Origin: Amycolatopsis mediterranei
GTDB taxonomy: Bacteria > Actinomycetota > Actinomycetes > Mycobacteriales > Pseudonocardiaceae
Direction: 5' to 3'
Assembly: GCF_026017845.1 (NCBI RefSeq)
Contig: NZ_CP100416.1
Span: 6,866,326-6,930,325, forward strand
Length of the DNA: 64,000 nt
How positions within the stretch are numbered: the first letter of the stretch is position 1; every line of letters starts with the position of its first letter. Below, in pieces: positions 1 to 8,602 of this stretch. The position numbers and the translations under genes were made by a program. Below the pieces are notes generated by a model. The model saw nothing but the letters and a program-made list of their open reading frames with translations, did not search any database and had not been told where the DNA came from.

Positions 1-67
1 CTTGCCGTCCATGGTCGCGAAGGCTAACCGCTTCACCACGAGGGCACGACCGGATTACCGCACCGGC

Positions 68-262
68 TCAGTCTTTCCGCAGCCGCAACGCCAATGCCGG
101 GCACGCCGCGGCCGCGGCACGCGCCTCCGCCGCCAGTTCCGCCGGCACCGGGCCCGGAGCCACCACCGGATAGCCCCACTCGTCGAGCCGCACCAGTTCC
201 GGCAGCAGATCGGCGCACAACCCGTGCGCGCGACACCTGATCGGGTCAACCGTCACCTTCAT
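68..262 (-). CDS. Single-cluster (3Fe-4S type) ferredoxin
   Basis: This 64-residue acidic protein should be a small soluble electron carrier. It has the pattern of actinobacterial 3Fe-4S ferredoxins: Cys10 and Cys16 in CRAHGLC, where a His replaces the second cysteine of a 4Fe-4S motif, and a distant Cys54-Pro. The ATG at 262 overlaps the stop of the NuoF-like gene by 4 bp (259-262), so the two are translationally coupled. It is the last gene of a five-gene minus-strand operon (3177 to 68). Such ferredoxins often serve cytochromes P450, but no P450 lies nearby, so the partner is probably the adjacent flavoprotein; this is inference. The 67 bases downstream hold nothing recognisable. Confidence 0.88.
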   Translation of the reverse strand: MKVTVDPIRCRAHGLCADLLPELVRLDEWGYPVVAPGPVPAELAAEARAAAAACPALALRLRKD

Positions 263-1389
263 GCGACACCCGCCGGGACCCGGCACCGGCCGCCGGCCTG
301 GTGGGCGCGGACGTCGGCGTCGAACACCTGCAGCGCGCTCGCCGCGAGGCGGGCCGCGCCGTCCGGGTGGGCACACGCGCCGCGGCCGGTGAGCAGCGGG
401 AGACGGCGGGCCAGCCGGGGCGCCGCCGGGCCGCCGCGGACCAACTCCGCGAAGTCCGCCGCGATCGAGGGCAACCCGAACGTGCACGGCCCGCACTGCC
501 GGGCCGACTCGGCCGCCAGGAACGCCAGCACCTTCGCCGTGTACTCGAGCCCGCACGCACGCACCGGCAACGCGTGCACCGCCGCAATCCCCGGCACACC
601 GCCGCCGAGCTCCGCCGTCCACGTCCCGCCGTAACCGCCGGCGAGCACCGCCTGCACCGGCTCCGCTTCGCCACCCGCCGCGGCCAGCGCGTCCGCCAGG
701 GACGTCCCGGCGGCCACTTCGACGACGCCGGGCCGCCGGACCGCGCCGGTGACCGTGACGAGTTCGGTCCGGGACGCCCGGTAGTGGTTCGGCCCCAGAA
801 GAACCACCGAGGCCAGCTGCGCCAGGGTCTCCACATTGGACACGAGCGTCGGGCGCCCGCGCACGCCGCGTTCGGCAGGCCGGGGCCGTTTGCCGAGCGG
901 CCGCGCGTCCCCCGACGTCAGGTACCGGACGAGCGCGGTCTCCTCGCTGGCGACGTACCGGCGCGGGACCTGCGCGACCCGCACCGGCGCCCGGTCTTCG
1001 CGCTCGGCGAGGGCCGCGGCGACGCCCGGCAGCGCCGGGCTGTCCGCGTGCACGCAGAGGACGGCCTCGGCGGCACCGATGGCGTGCGCGGCGAGCTGCA
1101 GGCCGTCGAGGACGAGGTGCGGCGAAAGCGTCAGCAGCGCGACGTCTTTCCGGCTCAGCGGGTCGCCTTCACACCCGTTCGCGACGACGATCGAGCGCTT
1201 CGACCGGGCCGCGCGCAGCTTCACCGCCGTCGGGAAGCCCGCGCCGCCGCGGCCGCGCAGGTCCGCCGCCTCGACGGCTTCGATCAGCCGGTCGCGGCCG
1301 TCGTCGCCGTGGTAGGCGACCCACGGCACGACGCCGTTGCGGCGCCGGTGGCCGGCCAGGTCGAGCCGGTGCGGGGGCAGGATGCTCAT
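259..1389 (-). CDS. NuoF-like NADH/FMN iron-sulfur flavoprotein
   Basis: A 376-residue protein related to NADH-quinone oxidoreductase subunit F. Near the N-terminus it has the glycine-rich FMN/NADH loop (RGRGGAGFPTAVK) followed by NGCEGDP in place of the usual NADEGEPG. A SLBB-like middle and a C-terminal Fe-S region follow. The canonical ESCGxCxxC is ESARQCGPC here, so the first cysteine ligand is absent; the later GACAHPDG supplies the last cysteine. It is therefore probably an NAD(P)H-oxidising flavoprotein with an altered cluster, feeding the ferredoxin or the membrane partner rather than complex I, since no other nuo genes are present. ATG at 1389 overlaps the upstream stop by 4 bp. Confidence 0.85.
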   Translation of the reverse strand: MSILPPHRLDLAGHRRRNGVVPWVAYHGDDGRDRLIEAVEAADLRGRGGAGFPTAVKLRAARSKRSIVVANGCEGDPLSRKDVALLTLSPHLVLDGLQLAAHAIGAAEAVLCVHADSPALPGVAAALAEREDRAPVRVAQVPRRYVASEETALVRYLTSGDARPLGKRPRPAERGVRGRPTLVSNVETLAQLASVVLLGPNHYRASRTELVTVTGAVRRPGVVEVAAGTSLADALAAAGGEAEPVQAVLAGGYGGTWTAELGGGVPGIAAVHALPVRACGLEYTAKVLAFLAAESARQCGPCTFGLPSIAADFAELVRGGPAAPRLARRLPLLTGRGACAHPDGAARLAASALQVFDADVRAHQAGGRCRVPAGVA

Positions 1390-1937
1390 CGGGTGCCTCC
1401 CAGGGCAGCGAACTTGCGGACGTGGGCCGCGCGGTAGCCCACGGAACCCAGCACGGCCAGCACGCAGAGCACGTCGAGCGCGACGATCCAGCCGTACGCG
1501 GAGTCGTCCTCGGCCATGCCGAAGCCGTGCACCAGCGCGACCGGCCAGCACAGGTAGGCCAGCCAGTGCACGGTGCGCCACACCCGCGCGGGCAGGCGGG
1601 TGCGCACGAGGCTGGTGACGACGATCGCGAGCACCAGGTCGATCGCGACGGCGCCGAGCCCGACCCACAGCGGCTGGTAGTCCGCGCCGAACGGGACGAC
1701 GACGTCGAGCCAGCCGAGCGGGACGTACCCGTCGAGGACCGCCGACGCGATGTGCGCCGCGAGGAACGCGAGACTGGTCAGCGCGAGGTTCCGGTGCACG
1801 GCGGCGACGGCGAACCGCGGCCACTCGCGCGTGGCGAACCGGCCGGCGCCGAGCGCGCCGAGGACGACGACACCGGTGAACAGCACCAGCGAAACGAGCC
1901 CGGTCGCGCGGCTGAAGTACCACACCGCGGAGCTCAT
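1386..1937 (-). CDS. Ferric reductase-like transmembrane protein
   Basis: A 183-residue integral membrane protein with about five or six hydrophobic helices. It matches the ferric reductase-like transmembrane domain (YedZ/MsrQ/FRD family). Paired histidines lie in AVHRNLALT and LAAHIAS and again in RTVHWLAYL and ALVHGFG, which is how this family binds two b-type haems across the membrane. The family moves electrons from the cytoplasmic to the outer face. ATGA overlaps on both sides tie it to apbE upstream and the NuoF-like gene downstream. This suggests a chain from NAD(P)H via flavoprotein and haem to an outside acceptor; that chain is inferred from the operon, not shown by the sequence. Confidence 0.85.
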   Translation of the reverse strand: MSSAVWYFSRATGLVSLVLFTGVVVLGALGAGRFATREWPRFAVAAVHRNLALTSLAFLAAHIASAVLDGYVPLGWLDVVVPFGADYQPLWVGLGAVAIDLVLAIVVTSLVRTRLPARVWRTVHWLAYLCWPVALVHGFGMAEDDSAYGWIVALDVLCVLAVLGSVGYRAAHVRKFAALGGTR

Positions 1938-2926
1938 GCCGCTTCCCGCTCTCCGGGCCAGCCGGGTGTCGTGACGACGTCGCCGTCGACGCCGGCCAGC
2001 CGCGCGGGGAGGTGCCGCTGCTCGAGCCAGCGGGGTGCGCCGGCGCCGAGGACGATCGCCGCGGTGCTCGCGGTGTTGGCGTCCACAGTGGACTTGGCGG
2101 CGACGGTGACGGTGCGCCACCGCGGTTCGGGAACGTCGCCGGTGCGCGGATCGACGATGTGGTGCACGGTCCGGCCGCCGTGGCGCCAGCGCCGCCGGGT
2201 GGTCCCGGAGGTGGCGAGCGCGCCGTCCCGGTGCAGGGCGACGGTGGCATCCGGCCGGGAGACGGCCTCGGTGTGATCGTCGCCGAGGGCGACCAGCCAG
2301 CCGCCGGTGGGCGGCGGCCCGAAGGCGCGCAGATCGCCGCCGAGGTTCACCAGGGTCCCGCAGCCGACGGTGGCGTGGATCCGCCGGGCGGCCCGATCGG
2401 CGGCGAGGGCCTTGGCGGTCGCGCCGAGGTCGAGGTGGACACCCCGCGGGAGGACGACGAGCCGCCGGACGGGGTCGAAGAGGACCCGGTGCCAGCCGGG
2501 CGCGGGGACGGATGCGGGGTACAGGTCAGCGGCCTCGGCGCGCTCCTGGCTCAGCTCCGCCGCGGTGCACCGATCATCGGCACCGCCGAGTCCCTCCGCG
2601 TTCCGATCACCGGCAACCAAGGCGAAATCGCGGTCGTACCCCAACGCTCGCACCGCCGCCCCCACCGTCGGGTCGACCACCCCCTCCGTCAAGCGGGCCG
2701 CGCGCAACGCCACCCCCAATGCCTCCGCCAGCAACGGCCCCACCCGGACCTCCCGCCCGGCCGCCTCGTGCAGCCGCGAGATCTCCGAATCCGGCCGGAA
2801 CCGGCTGCACGCCGCATCGATGGCCGCCAGCTCCTCCCGCAGCACCGCGACCGCCGCGCCCAGCCGGGCCGGGTCGGTCACCAGCAGCTCCGCCGTCGTG
2901 CCCAGCGCCGGGAACGCCGTGGTCAC
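1934..2926 (-). CDS. apbE: FAD:protein FMN transferase (ApbE family)
   Basis: A 330-residue ApbE-family enzyme. The family uses FAD to attach FMN covalently to a Ser/Thr of an acceptor protein, usually on the extracytoplasmic side, with Mg2+. Visible hallmarks are the start FPALGTTAEL, the LGATAKALAADRAA segment, VNLGGDLRAFG, and the C-terminal HIVDPRTGD and ...STVDANTASTAAIVLG, which supply the metal and FAD ligands. No lipobox or obvious signal peptide is seen, unlike many exported ApbE proteins. GTG/ATG overlaps couple it to the small exported protein upstream and the ferric-reductase-like protein downstream. The operon has no canonical FMN-binding-domain acceptor, which is unusual. Confidence 0.9.
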   Translation of the reverse strand: MTTAFPALGTTAELLVTDPARLGAAVAVLREELAAIDAACSRFRPDSEISRLHEAAGREVRVGPLLAEALGVALRAARLTEGVVDPTVGAAVRALGYDRDFALVAGDRNAEGLGGADDRCTAAELSQERAEAADLYPASVPAPGWHRVLFDPVRRLVVLPRGVHLDLGATAKALAADRAARRIHATVGCGTLVNLGGDLRAFGPPPTGGWLVALGDDHTEAVSRPDATVALHRDGALATSGTTRRRWRHGGRTVHHIVDPRTGDVPEPRWRTVTVAAKSTVDANTASTAAIVLGAGAPRWLEQRHLPARLAGVDGDVVTTPGWPGEREAA

Positions 2927-3177
2927 GACGCACCCGAGCCGGTGTGCGCGTGGCCGGAGCCGCTGCTCAAGCCGCTGTCGGGCGCCTGGAGCTGGTCCTG
3001 GGAATCAGTCGAAGTGGTCGTGGAGTTCTGCGTGGTGTCCGCCGAAGCCGTCGAGAGGCCGAAGCCGATGGCGCCGGCTGCAGCGGCGGCCAGTACCGCG
3101 GCCGCCGCCGTCGCCAGTGCGGCCTTGCGGCGTCCCTGCTCGCGGCGGGCGGGTCCGGCCGGGGTGATGGATTCCAT
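2923..3177 (-). CDS. Small membrane-anchored or exported Ser/Thr/Gly-rich protein
   Basis: An 84-residue protein not recognised as a named family. A basic N-terminus (RREQGRRKAA) precedes one Ala-rich hydrophobic segment (about residues 19-42), then a polar tail rich in Ser, Thr, Gly and Gln. It is probably a signal anchor with an extracytoplasmic tail. The last residues are HAHTGSGAS. The terminal SGAS resembles the (S/T)GA(S/T) core to which ApbE enzymes attach FMN, and the gene overlaps apbE by 4 bp, so it might be the flavin acceptor or a mimic of it; this is inference. It is the first gene of the operon. Upstream on the minus strand a TTGACA (3229-3224) could be a -35 box, but no good -10 follows. 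Confidence 0.7.
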   Translation of the reverse strand: MESITPAGPARREQGRRKAALATAAAAVLAAAAAGAIGFGLSTASADTTQNSTTTSTDSQDQLQAPDSGLSSGSGHAHTGSGAS

Positions 3178-3399
3178 GGCACCGAGTGTCGGCGCCGTTC
3201 CTTTGAACGAGCTGGGAACGACCTGTCAAAGCCCTGACGCCCCAACCAAAGGAGGTTGACACCGGAAAGCCATTCACCCACTCTTTCCGTTGTCCGCCGG
3301 AGGTTTCCTGGTGTTCACGAACCGGACCACAGCACCTCACGCACCGGCCCCCTGCCGTGGGCACCATGAGGCGCCCACCCCCTCAGTGCTGGAGGACCC

Positions 3400-4275
3400 A
3401 TGATCCGCAAGCGGATCTTCGCCGCGTTCGCCGCGGCCACCCTGGTCACCGCCGGCGCCGCCACGGCGGCCGTCGTCACCCGGACGGACGAGTCCGCCGC
3501 CGTCCGGCCGACCGCCGCGGCCGTGCCGGCGTTCGACCACATCGTCCTCGTGATGTTCGAGAACAAGAAGTACTCCTCGATCAACGGCAGTTCCAGCGCC
3601 CCCTACTTCAACACCCTCGCCTCGCAGAGCGCGAAGTTCACGAACTCCTTCGCGATCACCCACCCGAGCCAGCCCAACTACGTCGCCCTCTTCTCCGGCG
3701 CGACGCAGGGCGTCACCGACGACACCTGCCCGGCCAACCTCGGTGCGAAGGCCAACCTGGGCCAGCAGCTGATCGGCGCGGGCAAGACCTTCAAGGGCTA
3801 CTCCGAAGCCATGCCCTCGGACGGCTACACCGGCTGCTCCAGCGGCACCTACCGGCGCAAGCACAACAGCTGGGTCGACTTCTCGAACGTCCCCGCCACC
3901 AGCAACCTCCGCTACTCCGCCTTCCCGAGCGACTTCACCCAGCTGCCGACCGTTTCGTTCGTCACGCCCGATATGTGCAACGACATGCACGACTGCAGCA
4001 TCGGCACCGGCGACACCTGGCTGAAGAACCACCTCGACGCCTACGCCCAGTGGGCCAAGACGCACAACAGCCTGCTGATCACCACCTTCGACGAGGACAG
4101 CGGCACGTCGGTCAACCAGATCTTCACGACGTTCACCGGCGCCGGCGTCAAGGTCGGCAGCTACAGCGAGTCGATCAACCACTACACGGTCCTGCGCACG
4201 ATCGAGGCCGCCTACGGCCTGCCCGGCATCGGCAGCGCCGCGAGCAAGTCGCCGATCCTCGACGTCTGGCAGTAA
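3400..4275 (+). CDS. Secreted acid phosphatase / phosphoesterase (phospholipase C-like fold)
   Basis: A 291-residue protein of the alkaline-phosphatase-like phosphoesterase family (phosphatidylinositol-3-phosphatase / acid phosphatase type). A signal peptide covers about residues 1-25 (MIRKR, then Ala-rich). The mature part opens with FDHIVLVMFENKKYSS, whose Glu-Asn is the metal-binding signature of the family. THPSQPNYVALFSG carries the nucleophile region, and TTFDEDSGT and INHYTVLRTIE hold C-terminal metal ligands. It should hydrolyse phosphomonoesters outside the cell and may serve phosphate scavenging, but no PHO box was identified. The start ATG has GGAGG 5-9 bases upstream. It stands apart from the transporter gene that follows by about 46 bp. 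Confidence 0.88.
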   Translation: MIRKRIFAAFAAATLVTAGAATAAVVTRTDESAAVRPTAAAVPAFDHIVLVMFENKKYSSINGSSSAPYFNTLASQSAKFTNSFAITHPSQPNYVALFSGATQGVTDDTCPANLGAKANLGQQLIGAGKTFKGYSEAMPSDGYTGCSSGTYRRKHNSWVDFSNVPATSNLRYSAFPSDFTQLPTVSFVTPDMCNDMHDCSIGTGDTWLKNHLDAYAQWAKTHNSLLITTFDEDSGTSVNQIFTTFTGAGVKVGSYSESINHYTVLRTIEAAYGLPGIGSAASKSPILDVWQ

Positions 4276-4321
4276 CCGCGTGTACCTGTCCACCATCGGC
4301 CGCCGAGAGCATGCTGGGGCG

Positions 4322-5533
4322 GTGTCCAAGCCCAAGCTCTCGGCGGTCGGCGCGAACGTCTTCGCGCTGGGTGCCGTCAGCCTGGTCACCGACGTCTCCT
4401 CGGAGATGGTCACCGCGGTCCTGCCGGTGTACCTCGTCCTCGGGCTGCACCTGAGCCCCGCCGCGTACGGGCTGGTCGACGGCCTCTACACCGGCGCGAC
4501 GGCGTTGCTGCGGATCGTCGGCGGGTACGTCGCCGACCGGGTCCGGCGGCGCAAGGTCGTGGCCGGCGCCGGCTACGCGCTGTCCGCGGTGGCGAAGCTC
4601 GGCCTGCTCGCCGCCGGAGCGTCGGCGGCCGCGATCGGCGCGGTGATCACCCTCGACCGCACCGGCAAGGGCCTGCGGACGGCGCCCCGGGACGCGCTGA
4701 TCACGCTGTCGGCACCCGAACCGCTGCTCGGGCGGGCCTTCGGCGTGCACCGCGCGATGGACAGCGTGGGCGCGTTCGCCGGGCCGCTGGTCGCGCTCGC
4801 CGTGCTGGCCGCCGTCGGGGCCACCGACCCCGAAGCCTTCAACGCCGTGTTCTTCGTCAGCTTCTGCATCGCCGCGATCGGGGTGCTCCTGCTGGTGCTG
4901 TTCGTCCGCGACCGCCGGACGCCGAAATCGGCCGCGCACCCGGTTTCCCCCCGCGCGGCGGCGGCCTTGCTGCGCGGCAGCGGCGTGCGGCGGCTGCTGG
5001 TGGCCGCGTGCGTGCTCGGGCTGGCCACGGTCGGCGACGGGTTCGTCTACCTGCTGCTGCAGCACAAGGAGGACATCGCCACCGGCTGGTTCCCGCTGCT
5101 CGCGGTCGGTACGAACCTCAGCTACCTGCTGCTCGCCGCGCCGCTGGGCGTGCTGGCCGACAAGGTCGGGCGGCTGCCGGTGGTGCTCGGCGGCTACGGC
5201 GCGCTGGCGCTGGTCTACCTGCTGCTGGCCGGGCCGGTGTCCGGCTGGCCGCTGTTCGTGCTCGCCCTGGCGTTGTACGGCGCGTTCTACGCGGCGACCG
5301 ACGGTGTCCTGATGGCGCTCGCCGGCCCGCTGCTGCCGGAGTCGTTGCGCACCACCGGAATTTCGCTCGTCCAGACCGTGCAGGCGCTCGCCTACTTCAC
5401 CTCGTCCGTCCTCTTCGGACTGGCGTGGCAGTTCTGGGGCGCGGACCTCGCGATCGTGGTCGCCGCGGGCGGGGCCGTGGTCGCGATCGGCGTCACGTTC
5501 GCGGTGCTCGCCCCGCGGAAGGTGCCGGCGTGA
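4322..5533 (+). CDS. MFS transporter, about 12 membrane helices
   Basis: A 403-residue major facilitator protein. The first helix pair contains TDVSSEMVTAVLPVYL and is followed by DGLYTGATALLRIVGGYVADRVRRRKVVAGAG, the Asp/Arg loop 2-3 signature (VADRVRRRKV); the repeat in the second half is GVLADKVGRLPVVLGG. The substrate cannot be read from the sequence. A GTG at 4280 is in frame, but the GTG at 4322 (SKPKLSAVG) begins the conserved part and is preferred. The gene ends in a GTGA overlap with the following TolB-like gene, so the two form an operon. Confidence 0.85.
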   Translation: MSKPKLSAVGANVFALGAVSLVTDVSSEMVTAVLPVYLVLGLHLSPAAYGLVDGLYTGATALLRIVGGYVADRVRRRKVVAGAGYALSAVAKLGLLAAGASAAAIGAVITLDRTGKGLRTAPRDALITLSAPEPLLGRAFGVHRAMDSVGAFAGPLVALAVLAAVGATDPEAFNAVFFVSFCIAAIGVLLLVLFVRDRRTPKSAAHPVSPRAAAALLRGSGVRRLLVAACVLGLATVGDGFVYLLLQHKEDIATGWFPLLAVGTNLSYLLLAAPLGVLADKVGRLPVVLGGYGALALVYLLLAGPVSGWPLFVLALALYGAFYAATDGVLMALAGPLLPESLRTTGISLVQTVQALAYFTSSVLFGLAWQFWGADLAIVVAAGGAVVAIGVTFAVLAPRKVPA

Positions 5534-6510
5534 AAACCCGGATCCTCATCGCGATCGCCGGCGTGCTGGTGCTCGCCGGGGCGGCGGTCGCCTACGTCGG
5601 GTTCGCGAGCGCGCGCGGCCACGACCCCACCGCGACCGGCGTCGTCAGCCTCGAGCCCGGCCCGCGGCTGCTGTTCCGCAGCACCGGCGACGCCGACCGC
5701 GGACACGTCGCCACGGTGCCGGTCGCCGACCCCGGCGGCCCGCGGACGGTGTCGCCGCTGTCGTGCGCGCGGGTGTACGCGGCCGGCGGCACCGGGCTCT
5801 GCCTGCGCCAGGACGGCGACCTGACCACCTACCAGCTGGCGGTGCTCGACTCCGGCCTGGCCGTGCAGCGGGAGATCCCGCTGGTCGGGCTGCCGAACCG
5901 GGCGCGGGTGTCGGCGAGCGGCCGGATGCTCGCGTGGACCGTCTTCGTCACCGGCGACTCGTACAACGGCGGCACGTTCTCCACCCGCGCCGGCATCCTC
6001 GACACCGCGACCGGCGACCTGGCGGGCACGCTGGAGGACTACGCGGTGACGCTCGACGGGAAGCCGTACCAGGCCGCCGACCTCAACTTCTGGGGCGTGA
6101 CGTTCACCCGCGACGACCGCCGCTTCTACGCGACGATGTCGACGGCAGGCCGCCGCTACCTGGTCGCGGGCGACTTCGCCGCGCACACGGTCCGCACCCT
6201 GCGCGAGAACGTCGAGTGCCCGTCGCTGTCCCCGGACGGGACGCGGGTGGCGTTCAAGTCCGCCGTGGACGGCGACCCGGCCAAGGGCTGGCGGCTGTCG
6301 GTGCTGGACCTGGCGGGTTCGAAGGTGACCCCGCTGGCGGAGACCCGCAGCGTCGACGACCAGCCGGCCTGGCTCGACGACCACACGATCGGCTACGGCC
6401 TGCCCCGCGGCCCGGGCCACGCGGACGTCTGGTCGGTCCCGGCCGACGGCTCCGGCGCCGCCCGGCTGCTGATCCCGGACGCCGACTCCCCGGCGGCCCT
6501 GGGTTCGTGA
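5530..6510 (+). CDS. Exported or membrane-anchored TolB-like beta-propeller protein
   Basis: A 326-residue protein. A short basic start and one hydrophobic helix (about residues 4-23, ILIAIAGVLVLAGAAVAYVGF) act as signal peptide or anchor. The rest is WD40/TolB-like repeats such as SPDGTRVAFKS, SASGRMLAWT, TRDDRRFYATMS and PAWLDDHTIGYGLP, consistent with an extracytoplasmic six- or seven-bladed propeller. No catalytic motif is visible, so it is likely a binding or scaffold protein. The GTG start overlaps the transporter stop by 4 bp. Co-translation with the transporter suggests they act together, perhaps in recognising or handling its substrate. Confidence 0.75.
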   Translation: MKTRILIAIAGVLVLAGAAVAYVGFASARGHDPTATGVVSLEPGPRLLFRSTGDADRGHVATVPVADPGGPRTVSPLSCARVYAAGGTGLCLRQDGDLTTYQLAVLDSGLAVQREIPLVGLPNRARVSASGRMLAWTVFVTGDSYNGGTFSTRAGILDTATGDLAGTLEDYAVTLDGKPYQAADLNFWGVTFTRDDRRFYATMSTAGRRYLVAGDFAAHTVRTLRENVECPSLSPDGTRVAFKSAVDGDPAKGWRLSVLDLAGSKVTPLAETRSVDDQPAWLDDHTIGYGLPRGPGHADVWSVPADGSGAARLLIPDADSPAALGS

Positions 6511-6845
6511 GCGTCGCGGCGGACTCCGGCCGGGTGCCGCCGAGGCACCTTTCCCGGTAAGGCACCGAATCGCGCGAAAATGCGGTGAACCGGATCGAAC
6601 CGCCGGCCGTATTACTGGGTGAGAGGCGCGGTCTACCCACCGCGAAACCCGTGCTGAGCTGCAGTTTTACCGTCCGGACGGTCGACCCCGTTCGGCCGCT
6701 TGCGGGAGCGTCGACCGTCATTCATGATGGCTTCGGGGTCCGCGAAAATTCGTTAATGTCGAATATCCAGGTGTCGGCCATGCTGCGGAAGTACCGTCCG
6801 TCCGGAAGTGAACGTCATGCTCCTACCTGTGCCCGGGGCCGCCTG
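6511..6845. other. 335-bp intergenic stretch, no convincing gene
   Basis: This stretch is clearly less G/C-rich than its surroundings (for example TTCGTTAATGTCGAATATCC near 6750) and has a perfect 12-bp palindrome CCGTCCGGACGG near 6671-6682. An open frame runs through it from 6585 into the next gene, but its codon use is poor and the conserved-looking part starts at 6846. It probably holds the promoter of the downstream small gene; no clear -35/-10 pair was found. Confidence 0.4.
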
Positions 6846-7247
6846 ATGGCCGTCGACCTGCCGGGTCTCGCGATCGTCGCCGGGGTGCTGTTGCCGGCCT
6901 TCGCCGCGGCGGCCTGGGCGATCACCCTGGAACGGCGGCCGCGCCGGTCCCCGGCCGTCCCCGACCCGGAGCCGGACTTCACCGTGGCCGGGATCCAGTC
7001 GCGCCTCCGCCGCGAGGTAGCCGCGCGGCAGCTGGCCGACGCGGGCACGGTCGCCCTGCCCACGCTGCCGATCCCGGCCCAGACCCGCCGCGAACCGGCC
7101 CCGGCCCGGCTGCCGTCCCGCGTGGCGGGCTTCCTCCCCCCGCCGGCCTCCGCCACCGCCGGGTTCGCGGCCCCGCGGTTCGCGTTCGCCCCGCCGGACT
7201 CGGACCTGATGCGCCGCATCCTCGACGGCTTGCGCAAACTGGACTGA
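6846..7247 (+). CDS. Hypothetical single-pass membrane protein, proline-rich
   Basis: A 133-residue protein of no recognised family. One N-terminal hydrophobic helix (about residues 5-28) is followed by a basic stretch (LERRPRRS), a Pro/Ala-rich region and a C-terminal amphipathic end (DSDLMRRILDGLRKLD). The likely topology is one membrane anchor with a cytoplasmic tail. ATG at 6846 is chosen because the upstream part of the open frame is A/T-richer and lacks the codon bias of coding DNA here. The gene stands alone, and its end lies 8 bp from the convergent esterase gene. Confidence 0.55.
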   Translation: MAVDLPGLAIVAGVLLPAFAAAAWAITLERRPRRSPAVPDPEPDFTVAGIQSRLRREVAARQLADAGTVALPTLPIPAQTRREPAPARLPSRVAGFLPPPASATAGFAAPRFAFAPPDSDLMRRILDGLRKLD

Positions 7248-7255
7248 CCGCGCGC

Positions 7256-8602
7256 TCAGCCCAGCGAGCAGGTGCGGGCCAGCTCCGCCGGGGTCGCTCC
7301 GGCGGGGCGGGCGATCGTCGCCGAGGCCGGCGGACGGGTGCCGCCCAGCCAGCCCGCCAGCGTGTCGAACGCCGTCCGGAAGCACGGGCCCAGCGGACGC
7401 AGCCGGTCCGGGAAGGCGTCGGCCAGGCCGTCGACGTGGTTGCCGCCCTCGATCCGGTAGTACCGGTGCAGTGCCCCGCGTCCCGCCGCCGTGATCATGC
7501 GGTCGTAGACGTCGGAGTCGCGAGTGATCGGCAGGAGCGTGTCGAGCGTGCCGTGCAGCGTCAGCAGCGGCTTGCCGATCCGGCCGGTCAGCGAGATGCG
7601 CTCGACCGCCCGCGCCACCGAAGGCGGCCGGGACGCATACACGTAGTCGGCGTCACAGGACGGCGTTCCCGAAGCACAGAACGGAGTGCCACCCAAAGCC
7701 GGGCCGTCGAACGACGGGTCGAGCTCCTCGCGGTAGATCCGCTGCGTCAGGTCCCAGTAGACGCGGTAGTGGTAGTCCCACAGGAACTCCGACCCCGGCG
7801 CGAAGCCGGCGTCCAAAATGGACTGGTGGGCCGACGGCGATCCCGCCGCGTACGCCGGATACGCCCGCAGCGCCGGTGGCAGGAACGTGAGCAGGTTCGG
7901 CCCGTCGGCGCGCCACAGCGTCCCTTCCCAGTCGACGCCGCCGTCGTAGAGCCAGGGCCGGTTCTCCAGCTGCCACCGCACGAGGTACCCGCCGTTGGAC
8001 AGCCCGGCCGCGAGGGTCTTCGCGACCGGACGGCCGTAGTGCCGGGCCGCGGCGGCGCGAGCGGCCAGCGTCAGCTGCGTGACGCGGGAGTTCCACTCCG
8101 CCAGCGCGTCCCCCGGCCGGACGCCGTCGGTGAAGAACGCCGCGCCGGTGTTGCCCTTGTCGGTCGCGGCGAACGCGTAGCCCTCCGCGAGCGCCTGGTC
8201 GCCGATCGCGCGGTCGTTCGCGTACTGGCGCCGCACGCCGGGCGAGCCGGAGACGACCAGGCCGCCGTTCCACCGGTCCGGCAGGCGCAGCACGAACTGC
8301 GCGTCGTGGTTCCAGCCGTGGTTGGTGTTCGCCGTGGACGTGTCCGGGAAGTACCCGTCGACCTGCACGCCGGGCACCGCACCGAAGGTGGGCAGCCCGG
8401 CCGACGTCAGCCCGGCCCAGTCGGCCTCGACGGTGTGCCCGGACGCGACGGTGCCGGTCGTCGTCAGGTCGTCCAGGCACGCGGCCACCGACATCCCGGC
8501 CCCGGGCACGTGCACCGAGCAGCGCCCGGCCGCAGCCGACGCCGGCGCGGGCAACGTCACCGCGAGCGCTCCCGCCAGAACCCCAGCCAGCCAACCCCGC
8601 AC
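7256..8602 (-). CDS. Secreted alpha/beta hydrolase (PHB-oligomer hydrolase / tannase-like)
   Basis: A 448-residue exported serine hydrolase. The start GTG at 8602 is preferred: GGAGG lies 6-10 bases upstream and translation begins directly with a signal peptide (RGWLAGVLAGALAVTLPAPASA). The nucleophile elbow is GLSNGG (Ser202). A late Asp lies in HGTLDTLLPI and a His in EGGNHVDG, completing a Ser-Asp-His triad. Paired cysteines (CSVHVP...AACLDD, CASGTPSCDAD) suggest disulfides. The long-range resemblance is to tannase/feruloyl esterase and 3-hydroxybutyrate-oligomer hydrolases; the exact substrate is uncertain. Divergent transcription from a PHB depolymerase and a nearby 3-hydroxybutyrate dehydrogenase favour hydroxyalkanoate degradation. 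Confidence 0.72.
   Translation of the reverse strand: MRGWLAGVLAGALAVTLPAPASAAAGRCSVHVPGAGMSVAACLDDLTTTGTVASGHTVEADWAGLTSAGLPTFGAVPGVQVDGYFPDTSTANTNHGWNHDAQFVLRLPDRWNGGLVVSGSPGVRRQYANDRAIGDQALAEGYAFAATDKGNTGAAFFTDGVRPGDALAEWNSRVTQLTLAARAAAARHYGRPVAKTLAAGLSNGGYLVRWQLENRPWLYDGGVDWEGTLWRADGPNLLTFLPPALRAYPAYAAGSPSAHQSILDAGFAPGSEFLWDYHYRVYWDLTQRIYREELDPSFDGPALGGTPFCASGTPSCDADYVYASRPPSVARAVERISLTGRIGKPLLTLHGTLDTLLPITRDSDVYDRMITAAGRGALHRYYRIEGGNHVDGLADAFPDRLRPLGPCFRTAFDTLAGWLGGTRPPASATIARPAGATPAELARTCSLG

Noticed and set aside
1..67. Another gene of the redox operon after the ferredoxin
   Set aside because: Too short to judge; no start with a ribosome site or coding bias can be seen.
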